Of a stretch of DNA of 64,000 nucleotides, positions 59,001 to 64,000 are shown piece after piece. Under the pieces are notes generated by a model. It worked only from the letters and a program-made list of their open reading frames with translations. It had not been told where the DNA came from and searched no databases. Within the stretch, counting starts at the first letter, position 1. Each line of letters opens with the position of its first letter. Source of the stretch: Lepisosteus oculatus (taxonomy: Eukaryota; Chordata; Actinopteri; Semionotiformes; Lepisosteidae); NCBI RefSeq assembly GCF_040954835.1, contig NC_090714.1, positions 2,902,501 to 2,966,500 of the forward strand, in the 5' to 3' direction. Both the position numbers and the translations under genes were made by a program.

Positions 59001-60158
59001 TTACAGCTCAGCATGACATGGAAAGAGATACATAGAGCATTGGATGAAAGAGGAAAATGGAGACACTGTATTGTCTAATGTGCAGTGTTGCATGGAACTA
59101 GCATAGAATAACATGGACTTGCTAATAGATTTTTTGCCAAAGGAGAATAATACTGATCACCTGTTCACACTCCCTGATCAGGGAGTTCTTTGTCAGAACT
59201 TTAGCCAACCGTGCTCAGTTTAAATGCAATCCTGGTTGTGTACAATTTGGAAGCAGTTCTTAAAATCACTTCTTAATGAGGGCAGCTCCAGTTAGGTGAT
59301 GTAGTGTGTGTATTCTTTGCTAGAAAAAAACCCCTCAGTAACTCTGTTTGTTGTTTGTCTGGTGTTCTGAAACAGGCCCTGTTGAAAAGCGAGCAGTCAG
59401 ATGGGTTTTGTACCGGAGTCATCCTTAAGGACAACCTGGTGCTCACCACAGCACAGTGTGCCACCAAGTTCAGCAGTTTTCAGGTTGTTGTAGGTAAGTT
59501 TGAGATCGTTTAAGGACAAATGAGGGACTGGGAAAGAGAAAGGTGTTGCAAACCTTTGCAAACGAAAGCCAGGAGGAGGTGGGCCTCTCTCCCCTCACAG
59601 TGAAACTGTGATTTCTCCCCCATTCCAGGAAAAATGCAAATACCTTATGAGGAGGGGGAGCAGGTCTTGTACATGAAGAGCATCCACAAGCACCCCAAGC
59701 ATGTGGCAGGCAGGCCGGAGAATGACCTGGCCCTCGTTGAGCTGAGAGAGCGGATCAGGTTTAAGAGACAAGCCGCGGCGCCCTGCCTGCCGGAGAGAGA
59801 CTTTGCAGAGAACGTGCTGATGGGCGAGACGTCAAAAGCCCTGGTGATGGGGTGGAACTACACCGGCGACGCCCTGCACGGCAGTTTGAAGCTCAGTTCC
59901 TTTAGCTACCTGCCCCTGCCTCAGTGCCAGAAGAAGCATGACGGCCTGCTAACCAACAAGATGTTCTGCACCACCTCCCCCGAGAGGGCCAACTGCTTCT
60001 TCGGACCCGGAGCCCCTGTAGTTTCTATTCACAAGCAAGTGGCCTTCCTCGTGGGCCTTCTGAGCAGACCCCAGGGACAGGCCTGTGAGAAAGGCTTTGT
60101 GTACCAGAAGATATCCCGTTTTCTGCCCTGGCTCAGACCTTTCATGGAGGCGCGGTGA
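50000..60158 (+). CDS. proz: Protein Z, vitamin K-dependent plasma glycoprotein (eight exons)
   Basis: CDS is join(50000-50072, 53544-53704, 54593-54617, 55368-55481, 56507-56635, 57679-57803, 59376-59493, 59629-60158), 1275 nt, 424 residues. It is a secreted liver plasma protein, by homology the cofactor that brings the serpin ZPI to membrane-bound factor Xa. Domains: signal peptide 1-~20, propeptide ending in the furin site RHRR (38-41), Gla domain 42-78 with nine Glu at mature positions 6,7,14,16,19,20,25,26,29, aromatic stack, EGF1 87-124, EGF2 125-167, linker, and trypsin-like domain ~196-424. Catalytic His is Gln236 (TTAQC), Asp281 is kept (NDLAL), and Ser is Pro375 (CFFGPGAP). The activation site R-IVGG is absent. 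Loss of triad residues with GENDL/DFAE-type matches supports protein Z over factors VII, IX or X. Fish may have two proz copies; which one this is cannot be told here. Intron phases are 1,0,1,1,1,0,1. The start has a good context (A at -3, G at +4). Confidence 0.9.
51285..51520 (+). repeat. GTAGCTAATT-family repeat
   Basis: Begins TAAGAACATAAAGAAGTC and continues AGGCCATTCTGTAACTAG, GTAGCTAAGTGATTTCATTC, CAGGGTATCTCCC, ACATAGCTGGGCAGCTTGTT. The same order of blocks is found at 53120, 55672 and 62095. It has the longest 5' part of the five copies. The family looks like a retroposon 3' region but is not identified. Confidence 0.6.
52388..52625 (+). repeat. L2-like LINE 3' fragment
   Basis: Contains GGTGCTGTCTGTGTGGAGTT, TTTTCCTCCAGGTGCTGG, GGTGTGAGTGTGTGCAGG, and ends AAAGCAGTTAGAAAATGGAT followed by GGATT. 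Sense orientation. Confidence 0.65.
53120..53235 (+). repeat. GTAGCTAATT-family repeat
   Basis: GCAGCTACTTGATCCAAG, AATTTCATCCAGGAGTTTTT, CAGGGTATCCGCTTAAACGA, CATGGCTGGGCAACTTGCTC. Same block order as the copy at 51285. It lies about 310 bases upstream of exon 2. Confidence 0.6.
53544..53704 (+). CDS. proz: PROZ exon 2 (propeptide and Gla domain)
   Basis: Residues 25-78. Propeptide VFLDRATASRIIGRHRR contains the furin site RHRR at 38-41, and mature protein starts ANHRNEES. The Gla-domain core NLERECVEEVCNYEEAREIF is complete, with the Cys58-Cys63 loop. Mature positions 4, 5 and 8, normally hydrophobic for membrane insertion in factor X-like proteins, are Arg, Asn and Ser. Exon of 161 nt, ends in phase 0 at GTAAGT. 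Confidence 0.92.
53705..54592 (+). other. PROZ intron 2
   Basis: Phase 0; donor GTAAGT, acceptor TCTTTTCAG. Contains a nearly complete L2-like 3' unit (53965-54275). Nothing else recognised. Confidence 0.88.
53965..54275 (+). repeat. L2-like LINE 3' unit, best copy
   Basis: Runs AAAGGCAGCACAATGGTTTA, GCACTGCTGGCTCGCAGCGC, GGTGCTGTCTGTGTGGAGTT, GTTTCCTCCTGCTGTCCAAA, CAGGTTAATGAGCTCC, GGTGTGAGTGTGCTTGAG, AATAGGCTCCAGCTCCCC and ends GAAAATGGATGAATGGA. It holds every block scattered among the other copies, so it serves as the reference here. The GGATGA-type tail marks the 3' end. Confidence 0.7.
54593..54617 (+). CDS. proz: PROZ exon 3 (aromatic stack)
   Basis: A 25-nt exon encoding DIFWTVYI (79-86) plus one base. 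This is the short helical connector between Gla and EGF1, with the Phe-Trp...Tyr aromatic stack. The 25-nt length and 0/1 phases are the same as in the factor VII/IX/X genes. It is too small to be found as an open frame. Confidence 0.9.
54618..55367 (+). other. PROZ intron 3
   Basis: Phase 1; donor GTAAGT, acceptor CTCCACAG. No repeat or gene recognised in these 750 bases. Confidence 0.85.
55368..55481 (+). CDS. proz: PROZ exon 4 (EGF1)
   Basis: Residues 87-124, a calcium-binding EGF domain with six Cys and DGDQC at its start. CADSIGGYDC fits the Asp beta-hydroxylation consensus CxDxxxxYxC. The O-glucose consensus CxSxPC is CANKPC here, and the residue before the third Cys is Met, so both usual O-glycosylation sites are missing. 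Exon of 114 nt, phase 1/1. Confidence 0.92.
55672..55860 (+). repeat. GTAGCTAATT-family repeat
   Basis: TAGTAGCTAATTGATCCAAG, GCCAGAGTATCAGCTTAAAA, ATTCCCATAACCATTTGC, TTAAAGAAGTGGCTC, and TTTGTGCCCTTCAG near its end. It has the longest 3' part of the five copies. Confidence 0.6.
55981..56132 (+). repeat. L2-like LINE 3' fragment
   Basis: GGTGTGAGTGTGCGTGTCTG, then TTGCTTGCTGGGATAGGCTC, and ends AGATAGAAAATGAATGGATG. This is the 3'-terminal half only. Confidence 0.6.
56507..56635 (+). CDS. proz: PROZ exon 5 (EGF2)
   Basis: Residues 125-167, the second EGF domain with six Cys (TLC, KGC, QFC, YQC, SC, KC). SYQCSCASGYEL is the typical family core. It has no calcium-binding consensus, as is usual for EGF2. 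Exon of 129 nt, phase 1/1, donor GTAAGA. Confidence 0.92.
56636..57678 (+). other. PROZ intron 5
   Basis: Phase 1; acceptor TTCTGGCAG. Carries one copy of a short repeat (57350-57440) also present in intron 6. Confidence 0.85.
57350..57440 (+). repeat. Intron 5 copy of a repeat shared with intron 6
   Basis: CCATAAGCCAGAGGACATTG, GAGTTCCCTCTGCTTGGGAC, TGGGAGATACTGCTTTATGA, ATGTAGTCC align by eye with 58587-58670. Unclassified. Confidence 0.5.
57679..57803 (+). CDS. proz: PROZ exon 6 (linker, dead activation region)
   Basis: Residues 168-209. Cys172 should pair with Cys301 of the protease-like domain. The place of the R-IVGG activation site reads SSSVS, so no zymogen cleavage is expected. LPCATGECPWQ (199-209) matches the factor VII/X pattern after IVGG, with both Cys (201 and 206). 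Exon of 125 nt, phase 1/0. Confidence 0.9.
57804..59375 (+). other. PROZ intron 6
   Basis: Phase 0; donor GTAGGT, acceptor TGAAACAG. Contains the second copy of the intron 5/6 repeat (58587-58670). No other gene recognised. Confidence 0.85.
58587..58670 (+). repeat. Intron 6 copy of a repeat shared with intron 5
   Basis: CCATAAGACAGGAGACACAG, GATTTCCCTCTGCTCGAGAC, TGGGGAATGCTGCTTGGTGA, ATGTAGCCC. Same orientation as 57350-57440. Confidence 0.5.
59376..59493 (+). CDS. proz: PROZ exon 7 (protease-like domain, His region)
   Basis: Residues 210-248. LVLTTAQCA carries Gln236 where serine proteases have the catalytic His. Cys221 and Cys237 form the usual His-loop disulfide. Exon of 118 nt, phase 0/1, donor GTAAGT. 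Confidence 0.92.
59494..59628 (+). other. PROZ intron 7
   Basis: 135 bases, phase 1, donor GTAAGT, acceptor CATTCCAG. Confidence 0.9.
59629..60158 (+). CDS. proz: PROZ exon 8 (protease-like domain, Asp and Ser regions, stop)
   Basis: Residues 249-424 and TGA. Asp281 in ENDLALVEL matches the catalytic Asp. CLPERDFAENVL is close to the CTPEKDFAE block of human protein Z. A sequon lies at N325 (NYT). The catalytic Ser position is Pro375 and the preceding Asp194 equivalent is Gly374 (CFFGPGAP). Codons are GC-rich as in GPR139 exon 2. No frameshift or internal stop. Confidence 0.93.
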
Positions 60159-60450
60159 GGTGAAAAAACAGCCGTCGCGGAGCCCTCATTGCCTGCACCA
60201 GTTGCCTGTATGGGCTCTTCAAGGCTGTGTGAAGACGACCCGAGGAAGCAATGAGAGCTCTTTGTTCTGTTGATAACTATGTAGGCCCGTCTGATTTGTT
60301 CGATCAAGAATATCCCTAGGTTAGTACATGTTATTTGATAAGTCAGATCTGGTTGTTTCTGAAGACTCTTGTCATGTTGGTTTATAGTACATTTTGTGCT
60401 ACATTGGTTCAAACAAAGAAGTGTAGATCCTACATTTTAGTTGCCTTAAA

Positions 60451-60456
60451 AATAAA
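60451..60456 (+). terminator. proz: PROZ polyadenylation signal
   Basis: AATAAA 293 bases after the stop, followed within 30 bases by GT-rich sequence (TGTTTGTATTGTATG). It is the first canonical hexamer downstream, so the 3' UTR is probably about 310 bases. Confidence 0.7.
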
Positions 60457-62094
60457 AGAGAATGTTTGTATTGTATGACTCTGTTTGGTCTTATGTATGC
60501 ATGCTTGCAAACATTTGATGGGTTTTTACCATTGTATTATATTAGATTTACATACAACCTACACTTTGCTTTTCTTCTGCTGTTTTTTTTTTATTCCTCT
60601 TCAGGTTCCTATTTTTTAAGATGGTTTCCCTTATTGTGCACTATCAGCTTGAAGAACATTGCTTACTAACTTCCCCACATTGTCTAGAAGATGTAAATAA
60701 TGGGTCAACATAATCTCAGTCTCTTTCACAAATATAGACTTATGAGCTTTAGCTCTTTCCAAAAAATCAAATGAGCTTTTCCAAAAAAAAACCTTTAAAG
60801 TTAAAAAAGTGACCGTTTTACCTGAAGGTGTTTAGAGATGAGGTTAAATTCCTAAAACTGATTATTGAGGAGTATTTAATAACAGTTTGGCTTTAATACC
60901 CTTTGGTGCTACTTATTTTAATGGCCTAACATTGCATCTCTGATCTTAAAAAGGTTTGTGTTTTTACTGTTGCTTTTGTGGTTGAAAATCAAAGAGTTTA
61001 AGTAAAGAAGGATGAGTTCCAAGTGACAGGGGTTAACAGTCGTGAGGCCGCGTTGCCGTGGTGACAGCAGGTAAAATGGGCCTTCACAGATGCAGGCAGG
61101 ATTATTCTCAGACGCACTTGAAACCTCTTTCAGTTTTAATTGTAATTCACATGGTCTCTCTGGCACAAAGGTGATGTTCCACTCATTTCCATTACTGTTT
61201 TACAATAAAAGTACTCATCTGCATCCACTGAGCCAGTACTGTACCACATACTTCCTAATTATTTAGAAAAAGGATTTTTTTGTAGCTTGTCTTTTAACTG
61301 TCACATCTCTGATACTCTGATACCACGTTCCATCTGGTGATGCCATTTACCGTTTGTTTTTCTACAAAAGACGATACATTTAGGAACTTTCTGACTGTGT
61401 CCCTACCCTTGATATAGTTTATATGGTCTGTAGGTTTTGTTCAATTTTACAAAAATAAGGAAATTAATTCTATACTAAGAGGCACACAGTCAACTTGCCT
61501 GATGAAGGGCTGATTATGCATCATAAAAAACAGACAAAAGTATAAATAAATTGAATATTCACTTGCAGAAATGACACAGAAATGTTTAATACTGTCGCTT
61601 ATCAGTCAGCTTTCCATAATATAAATAAGCATGGTTATCAGTCAATGGAGCCTAAAAATTACCCTTGAGATCAAATATTATAATTTATATTTTACAATTC
61701 TAACCATTCTCTTTACCTTGAGAAAGTGACATCTCCACATTAAACCCCTATTCCTTCATTTCCCTCCCCTGCACAAAATGAGAAGACTAATTAAGATTAT
61801 CCATCTGGCTAAATGAAAAATAATAATAACAGAGGTGTTGCAGACACCGAGAAAAAACATCCTCCAAAATACTTGTTGTTTAAGTTGCTTTGGTGTGTTT
61901 TTTTCCAGTAAGTACAGAGCGGCATTAATGAATCTGCAGGGCAAATGCAGGGCAAATGTTGCTCTTTATTAATACCATCTGTTTCTAGAAATTAAATCGA
62001 GGAAAGTAATTCAATAGTTCAATGCACCAATAAGTGTAAATCTCGAATAGAATACTGTATTTCAGTATATTTTCCTCAAGAAAGAGATCAAACG

Positions 62095-62320
62095 CAAGCT
62101 GCTAAATTAGGAACATTACGAAGGTTACAAAAAAGAGGAGGTACTTAATCATAAATAGTAAATAGTAGCGAATTGATTTTGAAGATCTCATCCAGTTGTT
62201 TGTTGAAAGAAACCTGGGAGTTAACTGAATACGTTGCTTGGTGGTTCATTCCTACTTCCAACACCTTTTGCGTAAAAGTGTCTCCTCTTCATTTTAAATT
62301 GACTTCCCCACAGTTTTTCA
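62095..62320 (+). repeat. GTAGCTAATT-family repeat
   Basis: GGAACATTACGAAGGTTACA, TAGTAGCGAATTGATTTTGA, AGATCTCATCCAGTTG, TTGAAAGAAACCTGGGAG, then CTCCTCTTCATTTTAAATTG and ACTTCCCCACAGTTTTT. Same order as the other four copies. Confidence 0.55.
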
Positions 62321-63551
62321 AGCGTTTCGTATGAACCCATGTGTCATTTCATCTGCGTAATTTGAGAAGGCCGATGCAAAAGAGCTGTGATACCAGCTGC
62401 TGTCGCAAGAGGGCCTCAAAGCCCTCTCTAGTTAACAAGGGCAAAGTCCTGCTTGAAAGAATTCGAGAAGAGTCGACTCGCGTGGAAATGCCAGTAAAAC
62501 AGGAGAGCAGGGCGGACCAGTGCAATAGTGTAGCTTTCCGGAAGGAAACTAATTATGCGACTTAAAAGGAGTAAATAGCGGGGTTTTGCGCAGGTGAACG
62601 AACGGTGGTTGAGGCAGTTTCCACGAATATCCTATTATTTTTCGCCTCAAGAAAAGCACTCAGATCCAATGTCGGTCAGTGCGCAAAGGACTATCAGACG
62701 TGCTCCACACACACGCACAAAAAAAATAGATTCCGTCTTTGCAAAGGTTTCTGTGAGAGAAATACGATCCCCAAACCAAAAAGGACCAATATAGCGAACT
62801 TTTAGATGCAGGTTTTGCTGAAGAGATAGCTTGTAAAAATGTTTCGGTAAAATTCAGAATTCTTTCGTCTGCTGCTATCATTCGTTACAATATCAGTAAT
62901 GATGAGTGTCTCGGACACTGCTAGGAAAGCACAGACTGCCTCAGAAATACAGATCGAGTGACTCAAGAGTTACAGTATAGATGTGGGAGTGTAAGAATGT
63001 TGCGACGTCACCCTAACCTACTGTTCTGGTGCAGAAACATCAGGAGTTAGACATAAGTTCATTTTTTTTCGAATGCCATTACTGTTTCAGGTGTTAACTG
63101 TGCTCTTCAGTCTTGCGTGCAGGAATAAATTAAAGTGACAGAACATAATAAAACGTTTTATAATAAAACGATACGTTTTGCACCTCAGTTCCAGTTAAGG
63201 GGGGTCTGCGTAACATCTGGAATGTCCTAGTTTCCCTGCTTTTTCTGTTTGAATTTTTATATATCCACCCTGATTTAAATAACTTGTATAACTAACCATT
63301 CCAAGCAGCTTCTTCGATTACTCTTCCTATGCTGGTTTTAGGGCCGACTAGCAATGCGTGTTCACAAAATTGCAGCTCTGAAAAGCAACAATAATTACAA
63401 ATAATGTCAGAAAAAATACAGAAAAAGAAGAGCAGCTCACAAAACACAAGCAAGTAGATAGCAAGACCCACAGGACATAGACAGGGCTGCCACAAATTGT
63501 AAACTGCCCCTCTGAGAAAATTGTACTTCTGTTCAGGAAACAAGAATCAGT

Positions 63552-64000
63552 TTTTCTAACTGCTTTGTCTGGTACGGGGTTGCAGGGGAGCTGGAGCCTA
63601 TCCAAGCAAGCTACAGGCACAAGGCAGGGTACATCCTGGATGGGACACCAGTCCACCACAGGGCACACACAGACACAGACACACACTCACACCAAGGCTA
63701 GTTTTCCCAGAACCCAATTAGCCTGCTCTGCTGGGCCCCTGAGCAAGGCCCTTAACCCCAGCTGCTCCAGGGGTGCCGTACGACGGCAGACCCTGCGCTC
63801 TGACCCCAGGCTCTCCCCTGTGTCTCATGGAGAGCAAGCTGGGGTGTGCGAAAAGATAATTCCCAATGCAAGAAATTGTAAAGGGTTAATAAAGTGATGT
63901 TAAAAAAAAAGCACCAGCATGTTTGGACTGTGGGAGGAAACTAGAGCATGCAGAGGAAACCCACATGAATATGGGGAGAACATACAAACTCCCCACAGAT
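63552..64000 (-). repeat. L2-like LINE 3' unit, interrupted, cut by window end
   Basis: TTTTTCTAACTGCTTTGTC, GGGGAGCTGGAGCCTATCC, GGATGGGACACCAGTCCACC, TTTTCCCAGAACCCAATTAG, then a foreign block of about 185 bases, and then CACCAGCATGTTTGGACTGT to ACAAACTCCCCACAGAT. The unit resumes where it was broken. Confidence 0.7.
63724..63910 (+). mobile_element. A-tailed SINE-like insert nested in the L2-like unit
   Basis: Begins near TGCTCTGCTGGGCCCCTGAG, includes CAAGGCCCTTAACCCCAGCT, GAGAGCAAGCTGGGGTGTGC and GGGTTAATAAAGTGATG, and ends in A9. It is absent from the other L2-like copies at this point (48332-48545 and 741-1037 read straight across). The exact ends and any target-site duplication are unclear. 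Confidence 0.5.

Larger units (their letters stand above)
60470..64000. other. Region downstream of PROZ
   Basis: No further gene is recognised. The interval is AT-rich, with one GTAGCTAATT-family repeat (62095-62320) and an interrupted L2-like unit at the right edge (63552-64000). Paired short frames at 62341-62805 show no domain character. Confidence 0.65.

Noticed and set aside
61495-61545. CCTGATGAAGGGCT, resembling the start of a Penelope-type hammerhead
   Set aside because: CTGATGA is present, but no matching stem and no GAAAC follow within the required distance.
1-64000. CRISPR arrays, operons, phage or defence systems
   Set aside because: There are no regularly spaced repeats, polycistronic frames or ribosome-binding sites. 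Spliced vertebrate genes show this is nuclear animal DNA.

Overview
The window is vertebrate nuclear DNA. It has long introns with GT-AG splice sites, AT-rich non-coding DNA full of diverged retroposon fragments, and two genes, both on the + strand. Repeats ending in GGATGGA (an L2-type LINE 3' tail), a Penelope-type hammerhead-like motif, and the sequence of the two proteins point to a ray-finned fish. A non-teleost such as gar, bowfin or sturgeon is plausible, but that is inference.

Gene 1 is GPR139, an orphan-type class A G-protein-coupled receptor. It has two coding exons, 5816-5933 and 23037-23974, separated by a 17.1-kb intron, and encodes 351 residues. A strongly CT-rich tract lies just upstream of its start codon. 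The agonist-pocket residues and DRY motif are intact, so it looks functional.

Gene 2 is a protein Z gene (PROZ, the vitamin K-dependent plasma cofactor). It has eight coding exons between 50000 and 60158 and encodes 424 residues: signal peptide, propeptide, Gla domain, two EGF domains and a catalytically dead trypsin-like domain. Exon sizes and intron phases (1,0,1,1,1,0,1) are those of the factor VII/IX/X/protein C family. An ACTTTG (HNF4-type) element lies 61 bases before the ATG, and an AATAAA signal lies about 290 bases after the stop.

The two genes have no known joint function and are separated by about 26 kb without a recognisable gene. The rest of the window (1-5.3 kb, GPR139 intron 1, 24-50 kb, PROZ introns and 60.2-64 kb) holds dispersed repeats. 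These include at least ten L2-like 3' fragments (one interrupted by a younger A-tailed insert) and five copies of a second family sharing a GTAGCTAATT-type core. There is also a local three-copy family at 17.5-21 kb and a 101-bp insert with perfect 14-bp target-site duplications that carries a hammerhead-ribozyme-like core. No tRNA, rRNA, CRISPR array or bacterial-type system was seen.
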